This document shows positions 5,969 through 16,658 of a stretch of 64,000 nucleotides of DNA, one piece after another (positions within the stretch are counted from its first letter, which is position 1; every line of letters begins with the position of its first letter). The DNA is from Sporosarcina luteola. Its GTDB lineage: Bacteria; Bacillota; Bacilli; Bacillales_A; Planococcaceae. The notes beneath the pieces are model-generated. The model ran no database searches. It was given only the letters and a program-made list of their open reading frames with translations, and was not told where the DNA came from. The stretch covers positions 23,473 to 87,472 of the forward strand of contig NZ_JAMBOI010000010.1 in the NCBI RefSeq assembly GCF_023715535.1, given 5' to 3'. Both the position numbers and the translations under genes were made by a program.

Positions 5969-8593
5969 GTGACGAAAAAGAAAGTAGTGCTTTTAGATGG
6001 AAATAGCTTGGCGTATCGTGCGTTTTTTGCTTTGCCTTTATTGACGAACGATACTGGCATTCATACCAATGCAGTGTACGGATTCACTATGATGCTGCAA
6101 AACATACTGGCGGAAGAAAAGCCGACACATATGCTCGTCGCCTGGGATGCCGGAAAGACGACGTTCAGACACTCCACATTCACGGAGTATAAAGGCGGCC
6201 GTCAAAAGACGCCACCGGAGCTTTCAGAACAATTCCCTTACTTGCGGAAACTACTTGACGCTTTCCAGATCCCGCAATATGAACTCGATCAGTATGAAGC
6301 GGATGATATTATTGGGACATTAAGCAAGTCGGGTGACGAAGAGGGCGTGGAAGTCATCATCATTTCAGGTGACAAGGACTTAACGCAGCTGGCGAGCGAC
6401 CATACGACGGTGTGCATTACACGAAAAGGGATTACTGACCTTGAAAAATATACACCAGCACATGTTATGGAGAAATACGGCATTACACCACCGCAGATTA
6501 TTGACATGAAAGGTCTCATGGGAGATGCTTCCGACAATATTCCTGGCGTTCCGGGCGTTGGTGAAAAGACGGCACTTAAACTTTTGAAGGAATACGGCTC
6601 TGTCGAAAAGGTATATGAATCCCTGGATTCCGTTTCAGGAAAGAAATTGAAGGAAAACTTGACGGAAAATGAAGAGCAGGCATTCATGAGCAAAAAGCTT
6701 GCGACAATTGAAGTGAATGCCCCGATTACAATTTCGATGGACGACTTGACATACTCAGGACCGGATGAAGAAAACGTCAAAACGATTTATGAGGAACTGA
6801 AGTTCAAGACGTTGCTTGAAAAAATGGCTCCTCAAACGGAAAGTGAACCTGTAAAGGAAATCGACGTTCAAATCGTCACCGATCCTGAAACAATAGAACT
6901 CGCGGATGAAATGGCGGTCCATGTGGAAATGATGGATGAAAATTACTTGTCCTCGGAAGTTACAGGTATCAGCATGACGGACGGCGAACAAACAATATTC
7001 ATTCCAATCGCGGTCTTGCAACAATCCGAACGTCTAAAAGAATGGCTGGGTAATGAAGAGAATAGGAAGCTTGCGACCGATTCAAAATCTGCTTCTGCAT
7101 CACTCTTACGATATGGCATCGAAGTGAATGGCTTTGAATTTGATTTATTGCTAGCGACTTATATTGCGAATCCATCTACCTCTTATACGGATGTCGCTTC
7201 CGTCGCAAAGGAATTCAACTATTCGGATGTGCAGCCTGATGAAGTGGTGTACGGAAAAGGCGCAAAAAAAGCATTGCCTGACGAAAAAACGCTTGCGGAC
7301 CATGCCGGCAGAAAAGCACAAGCAGTATGGAAGCTGAAGCCGGTGTTAGAAGATAAATTGCGAGAAAACGAGCAGTTCGGATTATATCGCGAACTCGAAA
7401 TGCCGCTTGCAAAAATTCTTGGGAAGATGGAATCGACGGGTGTTAAAACGGACTTAGGAATCCTTCAGCAAATCGGACTTCAGCTTTCCACGAGATTGAC
7501 CGAACTCGAATCAATCATCTATGAGATGGCTGGACAACCATTCAATATCAATTCTCCAAAGCAGTTAGGTGAAATCCTGTTCGAGAAGATCGGGTTAACT
7601 CCGATCAAAAAAACAAAGACGGGCTATTCGACTGCAGCAGATGTGCTGGAGAAGCTTGAAAGCGAGCATGAAATCATCAGTTTCATTTTGACATACCGTC
7701 AGCTCGGTAAGTTGAACTCGACTTATATTGAAGGTTTGTCGAAGGAGATCCACGAGGACGGAAAAATCCATACTCGATTCCAACAGGCATTGACGCAAAC
7801 AGGCCGATTAAGCTCCATCAATCCGAACTTGCAGAACATCCCGATCCGTCTCGAGGAAGGCAGAAAGATCCGTGCTGCATTTGTTCCATCAGAACCGGGC
7901 TGGCTTATGTTCGCAGCTGACTATTCACAGATTGAATTGCGTGTCCTTGCCCATATGTCCCAGGACGAGAAAATGATTTCGGCTTTCCGGGAAGGGGAGG
8001 ATATCCATACAAAGACAGCGATGGACGTTTTCGGTGTGGATAAAGATGCCGTGTCCTCAGACATGAGGCGGACTGCGAAGGCGGTCAACTTCGGAATTGT
8101 CTATGGCATCAGCGATTACGGTCTGTCCCAAAGCTTGAATATCACCCGGAAGGAAGCAGGAAAATTCATCAACACGTATCTTGAGACGTTCCCTGGCGTA
8201 AAGCAATACATGGAAGATATTGTCTCCGAGGCGAAAATGAAGGGCTATGTCGTCACGATGATGAACAGACGAAGATACTTGCCTGATATTACAAGTTCGA
8301 ATTTCAATTTGCGGAGCTTTGCAGAAAGAACGGCTATGAATACGCCGATACAAGGGACTGCCGCAGATATCATTAAAAAGGCGATGATCGATATGGATGC
8401 CAGATTGAAGGAGGAAAACATGCAGACGCGCATGCTCCTTCAAGTGCATGATGAATTGATCTTTGAAGCGCCTGAGGAAGAAATCGAAAAACTGAAGATA
8501 ATCGTACCGGAAGTGATGGAATCTGCTTTGGCACTCGATGTACCTTTAAAGGCCGAGTGGGCGTTTGGTCATTCTTGGTACGAAACGAAGTGA
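5969..8593 (+). CDS. polA: DNA polymerase I
   Basis: An 874-residue Pol I of normal Bacillales length. An N-terminal 5' nuclease domain (about 1-290; VLLDGNSLAYRAFFAL, YEADDIIGTLS, GDASDNIPGVPGVGEKTA) is followed by a 3'-5' exonuclease-like domain (about 300-470) and the polymerase domain. Motif A is FAADYSQIELRVLAHM, motif B RRTAKAVNFGIVYGIS, motif C LLQVHDELIFEAP. The proofreading DxE motif is replaced (VHVEMMDENYL), so proofreading is probably lost, as in Bacillus Pol I. It fills gaps and removes RNA primers. GTG start with AGGGAG upstream; the overlapping ATG at 5967 is followed at once by a stop. First gene of a tight repair operon with mutM (9 bp) and coaE. Confidence 0.97.
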   Translation: MTKKKVVLLDGNSLAYRAFFALPLLTNDTGIHTNAVYGFTMMLQNILAEEKPTHMLVAWDAGKTTFRHSTFTEYKGGRQKTPPELSEQFPYLRKLLDAFQIPQYELDQYEADDIIGTLSKSGDEEGVEVIIISGDKDLTQLASDHTTVCITRKGITDLEKYTPAHVMEKYGITPPQIIDMKGLMGDASDNIPGVPGVGEKTALKLLKEYGSVEKVYESLDSVSGKKLKENLTENEEQAFMSKKLATIEVNAPITISMDDLTYSGPDEENVKTIYEELKFKTLLEKMAPQTESEPVKEIDVQIVTDPETIELADEMAVHVEMMDENYLSSEVTGISMTDGEQTIFIPIAVLQQSERLKEWLGNEENRKLATDSKSASASLLRYGIEVNGFEFDLLLATYIANPSTSYTDVASVAKEFNYSDVQPDEVVYGKGAKKALPDEKTLADHAGRKAQAVWKLKPVLEDKLRENEQFGLYRELEMPLAKILGKMESTGVKTDLGILQQIGLQLSTRLTELESIIYEMAGQPFNINSPKQLGEILFEKIGLTPIKKTKTGYSTAADVLEKLESEHEIISFILTYRQLGKLNSTYIEGLSKEIHEDGKIHTRFQQALTQTGRLSSINPNLQNIPIRLEEGRKIRAAFVPSEPGWLMFAADYSQIELRVLAHMSQDEKMISAFREGEDIHTKTAMDVFGVDKDAVSSDMRRTAKAVNFGIVYGISDYGLSQSLNITRKEAGKFINTYLETFPGVKQYMEDIVSEAKMKGYVVTMMNRRRYLPDITSSNFNLRSFAERTAMNTPIQGTAADIIKKAMIDMDARLKEENMQTRMLLQVHDELIFEAPEEEIEKLKIIVPEVMESALALDVPLKAEWAFGHSWYETK

Positions 8594-8602
8594 GGAATAG
8601 AA

Positions 8603-9475
8603 ATGCCAGAACTGCCTGAAGTGGAAGGTGTCGTCCGCGAATTATCGTCCGTCTCCATCGGGCGCACCATTTCTGAAGTGCAAGTTTCCGATGTAATAAG
8701 GAGATCCAAAGAATTGGGCAAGGAAGCGATTGTCAAAGGGAAAACCCTTGAAGATTTTATCGAAGAGCTTGCCTCCATGACGATTGTGGACATCACGAGA
8801 AGAAGTAAATATATTTATTTCCATTTGGAAAAGGACGGGCAGCCGTACTTGCTTGTCAGCCATCTTGGCATGTCGGGTGCGTGGTTCATTGTCGACACGT
8901 TGGAAGACGTTACGGAACAGAAATTCAGGAACCATATCCATGTCGTTCTCAAGATGGCGGATGGAGGACTGCTCGTCTATTCCGATATCCGTCGATTCGG
9001 GGAATTGCGCCTGTTGCAAAAGGAAGGGGATTATATGCCATTGCTGAAAATGGCCCCAGAACCGTTTGACACAATTGCCGCCGACCATTTCCTCGCTATG
9101 GCTTCAACACCGAAATATGCGCGGAAGCCAATCAAAGAAGTGATCATGGATGGCCATGTCATTTCGGGTTGCGGAAATATCTATGCAACGGAAGCGCTAT
9201 TCCGAATGAAGATCCACCCGGGAAGGGCGACGGAACGGATAAGCGAAAAAAGGAAACGGGAATTATTCCGGGAAATCGTTGATGTCTTGCAAGAAAGCAT
9301 CGATGCGGGAGGAAGCTCTATCTCAGATTATCGGAATATTAATGGGGAAGCAGGAACGATGCAGACCCGTTTGAAGATGTATGGAAAGAAAGAGTGTGGA
9401 ACGTGCGGAAAAGAGACGAAATGCATGAAAATCGCCGGCAGGACCTCTGTATATTGTCCCCAATGCCAAAGGTGA
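8603..9475 (+). CDS. mutM: Formamidopyrimidine-DNA glycosylase
   Basis: A 290-residue Fpg/MutM that excises 8-oxoguanine and formamidopyrimidines and nicks the abasic site. Seen: the N-terminal PELPEVE sequence, whose processed proline is the nucleophile and whose Glu3 (mature Glu2) is catalytic; SHLGMSGAW; a helix-two-turn-helix region; GCGNIYATEALF; and a C-terminal zinc finger with paired CGTC and CPQC. It starts 9 bp after polA and precedes coaE by 16 bp, the same order as in B. subtilis except that ytaF is missing. Confidence 0.97.
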   Translation: MPELPEVEGVVRELSSVSIGRTISEVQVSDVIRRSKELGKEAIVKGKTLEDFIEELASMTIVDITRRSKYIYFHLEKDGQPYLLVSHLGMSGAWFIVDTLEDVTEQKFRNHIHVVLKMADGGLLVYSDIRRFGELRLLQKEGDYMPLLKMAPEPFDTIAADHFLAMASTPKYARKPIKEVIMDGHVISGCGNIYATEALFRMKIHPGRATERISEKRKRELFREIVDVLQESIDAGGSSISDYRNINGEAGTMQTRLKMYGKKECGTCGKETKCMKIAGRTSVYCPQCQR

Positions 9476-9491
9476 GGAAGGGAGGATTCCA

Positions 9492-10088
9492 ATGATCATC
9501 GGTTTGACCGGAAGCATTGCGACCGGCAAAAGTACCGTGTCGCGGATGCTGAAACAAAAAGGATATCCGATCGTTGACGCGGATGAAATTTCAAGGCTCG
9601 TCGTGGAGCCCGGCAGTCCTGCACTTGATCAAATTGCCCAGGAGTTCGGTGGGGATGTACTCCTGCCCGACGGTGCGCTGAACAGAGAAAAGCTCGGCAG
9701 CCTCATCTTCAATGACGAGGAAAAGCGGCAAGTGCTGAACGGGATCGTCCATCCAGCTGTCCGGAAGGAAATGATTCGGCAAAAGGAAGAATGGTTGGAT
9801 AAAGGGGCAAATACGGTCATCATGGATATTCCCCTCCTATTCGAAAGCAAGCTTCAGTCGTATGTAGATAAAATAATTGTCGTATCAGCAAAACCCTCCA
9901 TTCAAAGGGAGCGTCTGATTGCAAGAAACGGCTATTCTACGGAGGAAGCAGATGCCCGCATCAACTCGCAACTTCCGATTGCCGAAAAGGAATTGGGCGC
10001 GGATGCAGTCATTAATAATGATGGAACAATGGATGAGACCGAAATTCAACTCAATGGAATATTACTTGAATGGAAAGCTGAAATTTAA
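9492..10088 (+). CDS. coaE: Dephospho-CoA kinase
   Basis: A 198-residue P-loop kinase phosphorylating the 3'-hydroxyl of dephospho-CoA, the last step of coenzyme A synthesis. Walker A GLTGSIATGKST lies at the N-terminus, YPIVDADEISR follows, then a lid region with VDKIIVVSAKPSIQRERL and the R-N-G-Y-S motif. ATG start with GGAAGGGAGG upstream. Last gene of the polA-mutM-coaE operon; gapB follows behind its own promoter. Confidence 0.96.
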   Translation: MIIGLTGSIATGKSTVSRMLKQKGYPIVDADEISRLVVEPGSPALDQIAQEFGGDVLLPDGALNREKLGSLIFNDEEKRQVLNGIVHPAVRKEMIRQKEEWLDKGANTVIMDIPLLFESKLQSYVDKIIVVSAKPSIQRERLIARNGYSTEEADARINSQLPIAEKELGADAVINNDGTMDETEIQLNGILLEWKAEI

Positions 10089-10160
10089 CTTGAATCATTT
10101 TATTCTCTGAAAAGTGGAACATTGCTATTTCATTCACAAACTCTTTCCACCCGGTTAAAA

Positions 10161-10171
10161 TGTGCTATACT
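10161..10171 (+). promoter_or_regulatory. CcpN-like operator at the gapB promoter
   Basis: TGTGCTATACT fits the TRTGHYATAYW consensus I recall for CcpN, the repressor of gluconeogenic genes, and includes a possible -10 hexamer TATACT. B. subtilis gapB is under CcpN. No second perfect site is seen, and ccpN itself is outside the window. Confidence 0.5.
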
Positions 10172-10224
10172 AATTAACGGATAAACGATAAAAAGTATAT
10201 AACATTACGCAGGAGGATTTTTTC

Positions 10225-11247
10225 ATGACTACTTCGATAGCGATAAACGGTTTTGGGCGGATTGGCCGCATGGTATTCCGACAAATTATCACGAAGGATG
10301 ACGTGGATGTAGTAGCAATAAATGCATCCTATCCGGCAGAAACGTTAGCCCATTTGATTAAGTATGACACTAATCATGGAGTTTTTGACGGTGAAGTCGT
10401 TGTGGAGGAAGAAGCTCTTGTTGTCAACGGAAAGCGGGTCAAATTAATAGCTGAGCGCGATCCGTCCAAGTTGCCTTGGAAAGAGCTTGGTGTCGATGTC
10501 GTCATTGAAGCAACTGGTGTATTCAATGAACGTAGCAAAGCTGCCCTTCATCTGGAGGCAGGTGCAAAAAAAGTCATTTTGACGGCTCCAGGGAAAAATG
10601 AAGACGTTACAATCGTTCTTGGTGTGAACGATGACAAGCTTGATATTGAAAAACATGATGTCATTTCCAATGCGAGCTGCACGACAAACTGTCTTGCACC
10701 TGTTGCAAAGGTGTTGAATGATACATTCGGCATTGAAAACGGATTGATGACAACTGTTCATGCTTATACAAATGATCAGAAAAACTTGGATAATCCGCAT
10801 AAGGATCTTCGTCGTGCGCGTGCTTGTGCACAGTCGATCATCCCGACTTCTACTGGTGCGGCTAAAGCGTTATCGCTTGTCCTGCCTGAGCTTGAAGGGA
10901 AAATCCATGGAATGGCGCTTCGTGTACCAACGCCGAACGTATCATTGGTCGACCTTGTCGTTGATGTTCAAAAAGATGTAACAGTGGAAGAAGTGAATGA
11001 AGCATTCATCAAAGCTGCAGAAGGTCCGATGGCTGGAATCCTTCGTTTCACGACTGAACCACTTGTATCGATCGACTTCAACACGACTACTGAGTCTGCA
11101 ACAATTGACGGTCTTTCGACGATTGTCATGGGCGACCGCAAAGTGAAAGTGCTTGCTTGGTATGACAATGAATGGGGCTACTCAGCCCGCGTTGTCGAAT
11201 TGGCTATAAAAGTTGGAACTGCATTGAACTCCAAAGTTAATTCCTAA
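10225..11247 (+). CDS. gapB: Glyceraldehyde-3-phosphate dehydrogenase, GapB type
   Basis: A 340-residue GAPDH with Rossmann start [13 protein letters not shown], catalytic Cys in [12 protein letters not shown], the conserved His in [11 protein letters not shown] and WYDNEWGYS near the C-terminus. Length and position next to coaE and nrdR match B. subtilis GapB, the NADP-preferring gluconeogenic isozyme, rather than glycolytic GapA. That cofactor preference is inferred from orthology. Strong ribosome site AGGAGG; the promoter carries a CcpN-like site, in keeping with repression by sugar. In B. subtilis speD lies between gapB and nrdR; it is absent here. Confidence 0.94.
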   Translation: MTTSIAINGFGRIGRMVFRQIITKDDVDVVAINASYPAETLAHLIKYDTNHGVFDGEVVVEEEALVVNGKRVKLIAERDPSKLPWKELGVDVVIEATGVFNERSKAALHLEAGAKKVILTAPGKNEDVTIVLGVNDDKLDIEKHDVISNASCTTNCLAPVAKVLNDTFGIENGLMTTVHAYTNDQKNLDNPHKDLRRARACAQSIIPTSTGAAKALSLVLPELEGKIHGMALRVPTPNVSLVDLVVDVQKDVTVEEVNEAFIKAAEGPMAGILRFTTEPLVSIDFNTTTESATIDGLSTIVMGDRKVKVLAWYDNEWGYSARVVELAIKVGTALNSKVNS

Positions 11248-11258
11248 TTCGTAAAATG

Positions 11259-11299
11259 AAAATCGTCCAGGCTGATTACTCGGCTTGGACGATTTTGTA
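11259..11299 (+). terminator. Intrinsic terminator of gapB
   Basis: AAAATCGTCCAGGC pairs with GCTTGGACGATTTT (one mismatch) around TGATTACTCG; the downstream arm ends in TTTT. Confidence 0.8.
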
Positions 11300-11368
11300 T
11301 TCCATTCATTTTTTCATTGAACTTCTGTTATAATCGATATACTATACGGAATTGCGGAGGAAGCAAAA

Positions 11369-11833
11369 ATGATATGTCCAGCTTGTCATTATAATGGCAC
11401 CCGGGTCGTCGATTCCAGACCTGCTGAAGAGAATCGATCGATCAGACGACGCCGTGAATGCGAGAAATGCGCTTTCCGGTTCACGACATTCGAAAAAGTG
11501 GAAGAGATGCCGCTCATCGTCGTGAAAAAGGATGGCACGCGGGAAGAATTCAGCGGTGAAAAATTGTTGAGGGGATTAATCCGTGCTTGTGAAAAGCGTC
11601 CGGTTGATCTGGAAGCAGTAAAAAACATCGTTTATTTGATAGAAAAAGAATTACGAAGCTCAGGGACTGTCGAAATCGATTCCAAGGATGTCGGCGAAAT
11701 GGTTATGGAGAAATTGGCCGATGTGGATGAAGTCGCATACGTCCGGTTTGCTTCTGTCTACCGGCAATACAAGGATATTACCGTTTTTATCGATGAACTG
11801 CAGAGCTTGCAGAAGAAAAAGGATGAAAACTGA
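11369..11833 (+). CDS. nrdR: Transcriptional repressor NrdR
   Basis: A 154-residue NrdR with an N-terminal zinc ribbon (CPACHYNG, then CEKCAFRF; four cysteines) and an ATP-cone domain (about 46-136; [20 protein letters not shown]). It represses ribonucleotide reductase genes when dATP is bound. Ribosome site CGGAGG. dnaB follows after 38 bp, a common Firmicutes arrangement. Confidence 0.97.
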   Translation: MICPACHYNGTRVVDSRPAEENRSIRRRRECEKCAFRFTTFEKVEEMPLIVVKKDGTREEFSGEKLLRGLIRACEKRPVDLEAVKNIVYLIEKELRSSGTVEIDSKDVGEMVMEKLADVDEVAYVRFASVYRQYKDITVFIDELQSLQKKKDEN

Positions 11834-11871
11834 TTTTGAATTAAGGAAGGAAAGAGGGGTTCCGAAAAATT

Positions 11872-13221
11872 ATGCTGTACCAGGAATTGCAACCAGTCGA
11901 TACATTTACAATCAAGTTGTCTCACCCATTTTCGGATTATGACCGGCAACTCCTCACTTTGTTCTACCAACCATTGATCGGTCCTGATGCCATGAGTCTT
12001 TTCATGTCTCTTTGGGCTGATGCAGAGCGCGAAACGGAAAGCGAATTCAGCCATTATTATTTAATGAATTTATTAACAATGCCTTTAGTTAAAGTATTTG
12101 AGGCTAGAATCTCCCTTGAGGCGATCGGCTTGCTTCGTACCTATTGTAAACAGATGGATCAGGATCGCACTTTCTGTTACGAGCTTTTGCCGCCATTGGA
12201 TGCGAAGTCATTTTTTGATGATCCGCTATTATCTACATTTCTTTTCAGTAAAATCGGTGAGCAGGCGTATCGAAGTCTAAGATCCCGTTTTCTGGTTGAT
12301 GATCCGATGGATGAGCAATATAAAGAAGTATCACGCACATTTTTGGATGTGTTCAAGCCTATTCGGTACAGTTCATCGGAAGGGATGGATGAGGGAGGTC
12401 AAATGTCGGGACGCAACGAACCGACCGGCATCCCGTTCGCTTATTCCGATTTCGATTTCAATCTATTCCGTGCGGGACTTTCAGAACAGATGGTGCCAAA
12501 ATCAGCCCTCGCTTCAGTATCGAAGGAATTGATCGAGAAATTAGCATTCCTCTATTCATTGACACCACTCGATATGCAAAAGGTCGTTATGATGGCGCTT
12601 GATGAAAACTTGAAGCTACCAGAAGACCGATTGCGGAAAGCGGCTGTCGATTTTTATAAGATGAACATTTCTCAAAATGTCCCGTCTATTGAAAAGACAT
12701 TCCAGAAGGAAAAGAAACATGTCACTTCCGAGCCTCTCACTAGGGAAGATGAACTGCTCGTTTATATGGAGAACACATCACCCCGTGAAATGCTGAAAGA
12801 CTATACGGGAAATGAACCGCTCCCGGTGGATGTCCAGCTAGCTGAAAGGCTTGTGACGGTGCACGGGTTTACAGTTGGAGTTGTAAATGTCTTATTGCAT
12901 TACGTAATCATCCGTAATGACGGGAAGATTACAAAGAACTACGCGGAGAGGATCGCTTCGCACTGGGCGAATAAAAAGATAGAAACCGCAAAACAGGCGA
13001 TGGAAATCTCCCGCAAAGAGCATGATCAATATATCAAATGGCAGAAGGAAGGCAGCCGAAAAACAAGTGGCCGGAAACCGGTGAGGGAAGAGAAGGTGCC
13101 GGAATGGTTCAACAAGCCAGAGGAGCAGAATGTGTCGAAGGATGAGGCGGATCCTGCTATTGATGAAAAGCGCCGTGAACTGCAAGCTAAGTTAGATGCC
13201 ATGAGATTGGAGGGAAAATAA
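11872..13221 (+). CDS. dnaB: Replication initiation and membrane attachment protein DnaB
   Basis: A 449-residue homologue of B. subtilis DnaB (a primosomal helicase-loader protein, not the helicase). The N-terminal DDBH1-like region includes DYDRQLLTLFYQPLIGPDA (about 22-40), and a DnaB/DnaD C-terminal domain (about 285-370) includes LLHYVIIRNDGKITKNYAERIASHW. The C-terminus is highly charged. It acts with DnaD and DnaI to load DnaC helicase at oriC. The nearest ribosome site (GAGGGG) is some 14 nt from the ATG, so the start is less sure than the frame. dnaI starts one base after its stop. Confidence 0.94.
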   Translation: MLYQELQPVDTFTIKLSHPFSDYDRQLLTLFYQPLIGPDAMSLFMSLWADAERETESEFSHYYLMNLLTMPLVKVFEARISLEAIGLLRTYCKQMDQDRTFCYELLPPLDAKSFFDDPLLSTFLFSKIGEQAYRSLRSRFLVDDPMDEQYKEVSRTFLDVFKPIRYSSSEGMDEGGQMSGRNEPTGIPFAYSDFDFNLFRAGLSEQMVPKSALASVSKELIEKLAFLYSLTPLDMQKVVMMALDENLKLPEDRLRKAAVDFYKMNISQNVPSIEKTFQKEKKHVTSEPLTREDELLVYMENTSPREMLKDYTGNEPLPVDVQLAERLVTVHGFTVGVVNVLLHYVIIRNDGKITKNYAERIASHWANKKIETAKQAMEISRKEHDQYIKWQKEGSRKTSGRKPVREEKVPEWFNKPEEQNVSKDEADPAIDEKRRELQAKLDAMRLEGK

Positions 13222-13222
13222 G

Positions 13223-14167
13223 ATGGAACGAATTGGAAATACATTGAAGCGTGTTATCAATTCTTCGGACTTGGCCGCAAGATATGAGCAAGTGCGCAAT
13301 GAAGTGATGGAATCTCCTGGAGTCCAGAAGTTCATCGAGGAACATTCCGATGAAATCGACAAATCCGTCGTAGAAAAAAGCCTAGGAAAACTATTCGAAT
13401 ATGTTTCCGCATCACACAAATGCGACAAATGCCCCAATATCAATGGCTGTATAAATGTGATGAAGGGATTCGAGCCGAAACTTATTCTCACACAAGGTTT
13501 CATCGACATCGACTACATAAAATGCCCGAATAAGCTGATTGACGATGAAAGCCGAAATATCGCGAATATGATCGATAGTATGTATATGCCAAAAGATGTC
13601 ATGGATGCGCGCCTTCCAGATGTCGATTTGGGGCATCATACGAGCAGGATCGTTGTTGTAGAGGAAGCATGGAAGTTTTTGAATGAACTAAGCAGCACAA
13701 ACAAATTGCCCGAACGCGGCCTTTATATCCATGGACCGTTCGGAACCGGCAAATCGTATGTGCTCGGAGCATTGGCGAACGAACTTGCCAACCGACACAT
13801 CCGGACGGTTGTTGTGTATATTCCTGAGTTTTTAAGAGAAATCAAGCAATCAATCCAAGATCAGACGTTGAACGAAAAAATCGACTTTGTAAAAAAGGCG
13901 GACGTACTCATGCTGGATGACTTCGGTGCCGAATCTATGTCCGCATGGGCGCGAGATGAAGTGCTCGGCACGATCTTGCAATATCGCATGGCTGAAAAAT
14001 TGCCGACATTCTTCACCTCGAATCTTAACCACGACGAGCTTGAACATCATTTGACTTATACACAACGCGGCGAAAAGGAAGCTGTCAAAGCGCAGAGGCT
14101 CATGGAACGGATTAAAATGATCAGCAAACCCGTCCAATTGAAAGGGAAAAACCGAAGAAACGGGTGA
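13223..14167 (+). CDS. dnaI: Primosomal protein DnaI, helicase loader ATPase
   Basis: A 314-residue AAA+ ATPase. The N-terminal helicase-binding domain has a zinc-site-like CDKCPNINGC (about 69-78), then Walker A GPFGTGKSYVLGAL (about 173-186), Walker B VLMLDDFGAE, and sensor region FFTSNLNHDEL. It loads the replicative helicase together with DnaB and DnaD. The gene starts 1 bp after dnaB with a ribosome site inside the dnaB end (GGAGGG), so the two are translationally linked. Confidence 0.96.
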   Translation: MERIGNTLKRVINSSDLAARYEQVRNEVMESPGVQKFIEEHSDEIDKSVVEKSLGKLFEYVSASHKCDKCPNINGCINVMKGFEPKLILTQGFIDIDYIKCPNKLIDDESRNIANMIDSMYMPKDVMDARLPDVDLGHHTSRIVVVEEAWKFLNELSSTNKLPERGLYIHGPFGTGKSYVLGALANELANRHIRTVVVYIPEFLREIKQSIQDQTLNEKIDFVKKADVLMLDDFGAESMSAWARDEVLGTILQYRMAEKLPTFFTSNLNHDELEHHLTYTQRGEKEAVKAQRLMERIKMISKPVQLKGKNRRNG

Positions 14168-14245
14168 GGGGAATTTATCCACTTGCAATTGTCTGAGTCT
14201 TTCCTTATACTAATGAATATTATATCTACAATTATTTATGCAAAT

Positions 14246-14500
14246 GCATTGAAGAGGACATGAATCAATTCATCCACTAACAGAGATCAGGGTCATTTGG
14301 CTGGAAGCCCTGAAGTGCAGAGGATTGATTTACCACCTTGGAGCAGCATCGGTGAATGAATTTCCATAGCCGATGACGGACCCCGGCCCGTTAGCCGTTT
14401 CAAGCTTCATCTTTCCGGTTATATGGCCGGATGGAAGGAAGAAGGGTGGAACCACGAGCAACAGCTTCGTCCCTTTATAGGGATGGGGCCTTTTTTTGTT
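14246..14500 (+). promoter_or_regulatory. T-box leader controlling thrS
   Basis: The 360-bp gap before thrS contains the signature AGGGTGGAACCACG (14447-14460, canonical AGGGTGGNACCGCG), the stem-I start AAGAGGACATGAAT near 14251, and a terminator GTCCCTTTATAGGGATGGGGC with a T-run at 14467-14497. A likely specifier ACC lies near 14330 (TTTACCACC), matching threonine. Uncharged tRNA-Thr would stabilise the antiterminator and allow thrS expression. Confidence 0.88.
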
Positions 14501-14527
14501 CAAAAAAATAAGTGAGGAGTGTTTATA

Positions 14528-16465
14528 ATGGCAGAAAATATTCAATTGAAATTTCCGGATGGAGCGATAAAAGAGTTTCCGCAAGGCACAACAACAGAAG
14601 ACGTGGCGGGCTCTATCAGTCCGGGGCTGCGAAAAAGCGCACTTGCAGGAAAAGTCGGGGAACAGCTCATCGACTTGAAAACACCGATTGAAGAAGATGG
14701 TGATATTGCAATCATTACACCGCAATCACCTGAGGCGTTGGAAATCCTACGTCATAGTACTGCACATCTATTAGCACAGGCAGTTAAAAGGAAATTCCCG
14801 GACGCCAAACTAGGCATCGGCCCAGTCATCGATAACGGTTTCTATTATGATATCGATTCACCAACACCGATTACAGCAGAAGACCTTCCCGAACTTGAAA
14901 AGGAAATGAAGCGAATCATTGGTGAAAATCTACCAATCAACCGCATTGAAGTGTCTCGCGACGAGGCCGAAAAGCGCTTCAAGCAAATTGATGATCCATA
15001 CAAAATCGAACTGTTGGAAGCAATTCCGGATGGCGAGCAAGTATCCATCTATGAGCAAGGCGAATTCTTCGACCTATGCCGTGGCGTTCACGTCCCTTCG
15101 ACGGGCAAACTGAAAGAGTTCAAATTATTGAGCATCGCGGGTGCGTATTGGCGCGGCGACTCGAAAAACAAAATGCTTCAACGGATTTACGGTACTGCCT
15201 TCTTCAAAAAGGAAGAGCTTCAAGAACATCTTCGCATGTTAGAAGAAGCAAAAGAACGCGACCATCGGAAAATCGGAAAAGAACTGAATTTATTCATGAA
15301 CTCCCAAAAGGTTGGCCAAGGACTTCCGCTATGGCTTCCGAAAGGCGCCACAATTCGCCGCATCATCGAGCGCTATATCGTCGATAAAGAAGAAAAGCTC
15401 GGTTATGATCACGTTTATACACCGGTGCTTGGAAGTGTCGAGCTTTACAAGACATCAGGACACTGGGGGCACTATCAGGACGGCATGTTCCCTGTCATGA
15501 GCATGGATAATGAAGATCTCGTCCTCCGTCCGATGAACTGTCCGCATCATATGATGATCTACAAAAACGGCATCCATTCCTATAGGAACTTGCCGATCCG
15601 GATTGCGGAGCTCGGTACGATGCACCGTTATGAAATGTCAGGTGCTTTATCCGGTCTGCAACGTGTCCGTGGCATGACGCTGAATGATGCCCATATCTTC
15701 GTACGCCCGGATCAAATCAAAGAAGAATTCAAGCGTGTCGTTCAACTCGTAATCGACGTCTACAAAGACTTCAACATTGAAGATTACTCGTTCCGTATAT
15801 CGTATCGCGATCCGGAAGATACTGAAAAATATTTTGACGATGACGAAATGTGGGAACGCGCACAAAGCATGTTGAAAGAAACGATGGACGAAATGGGACT
15901 TCCTTACGTGGAGGCGGACGGTGAAGCTGCTTTCTATGGTCCGAAACTCGACGTTCAAGTGAAAACAGCTATCGGCATGGAAGAAACACTTTCAACTGTC
16001 CAACTTGACTTCCTTCTTCCTGAGCGATTCGACCTCACGTACGTCGGAGAAGACGGCAAGCAACATCGCCCAGTCGTCATCCACCGCGGTGTCGTCTCGA
16101 CAATGGAAAGATTCGTCGCATTCCTGATCGAAGAATACAAAGGTGCATTCCCGACATGGCTGGCACCAGTTCAAGTAGAAGTAATTCCAGTTTCCCCGGA
16201 AGCACATTTCGACTACGCGAATGAAGTGCGCGAAAAACTAATGGCAGCAGGATTCCGAATCGACTTAGACAGCCGTGACGAAAAAATCGGCTACAAGATT
16301 CGCGAAGCCCAAGTCCAAAAGATCCCTTACATGCTCGTCCTTGGAGACAAAGAAGTCGAATCCGGCGAAGTCAACGTAAGAAAATACGGCGAACAAAAAT
16401 CCGAAAGCATGCCATTTGCAGATTTCTTGAAGTTATTGAAAGCAGACGTATCCCACGATAGCTAA
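14528..16465 (+). CDS. thrS: Threonyl-tRNA synthetase
   Basis: A 645-residue class II synthetase. An N-terminal TGS domain (1 to about 62), an editing domain with [10 protein letters not shown], a catalytic core with motif 2 and zinc residues in [13 protein letters not shown] and [18 protein letters not shown] opening the anticodon-binding domain are all present. I start it at ATG 14528 behind GAGGAGTG; the GTG 9 nt upstream overlaps that ribosome site. Expression is controlled by the T-box leader. The 3' gap to infC holds no clear thrS terminator. Confidence 0.97.
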   Translation: MAENIQLKFPDGAIKEFPQGTTTEDVAGSISPGLRKSALAGKVGEQLIDLKTPIEEDGDIAIITPQSPEALEILRHSTAHLLAQAVKRKFPDAKLGIGPVIDNGFYYDIDSPTPITAEDLPELEKEMKRIIGENLPINRIEVSRDEAEKRFKQIDDPYKIELLEAIPDGEQVSIYEQGEFFDLCRGVHVPSTGKLKEFKLLSIAGAYWRGDSKNKMLQRIYGTAFFKKEELQEHLRMLEEAKERDHRKIGKELNLFMNSQKVGQGLPLWLPKGATIRRIIERYIVDKEEKLGYDHVYTPVLGSVELYKTSGHWGHYQDGMFPVMSMDNEDLVLRPMNCPHHMMIYKNGIHSYRNLPIRIAELGTMHRYEMSGALSGLQRVRGMTLNDAHIFVRPDQIKEEFKRVVQLVIDVYKDFNIEDYSFRISYRDPEDTEKYFDDDEMWERAQSMLKETMDEMGLPYVEADGEAAFYGPKLDVQVKTAIGMEETLSTVQLDFLLPERFDLTYVGEDGKQHRPVVIHRGVVSTMERFVAFLIEEYKGAFPTWLAPVQVEVIPVSPEAHFDYANEVREKLMAAGFRIDLDSRDEKIGYKIREAQVQKIPYMLVLGDKEVESGEVNVRKYGEQKSESMPFADFLKLLKADVSHDS

Positions 16466-16658
16466 TCCTTGGACGCGGGCATGTAAATAGTAAAATCAAC
16501 ACCCAAAAACGCGCCAAATGCCTTTAAACAAATAAAAGCACTTAAAAATTATTATCAAAGTAGCATTTATGCATGTTGACGGGCATTTTTAAACGTTTGA
16601 ACTGTTTTATGCGTTTTTAGAAAGACTTTAAAACAGGGATATTCAGTAAGATTACTTT

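Noticed and set aside
6289..6780. 163-residue antisense frame in polA
   Set aside because: It is a shadow of the conserved polA frame; no start signal and low-complexity composition.
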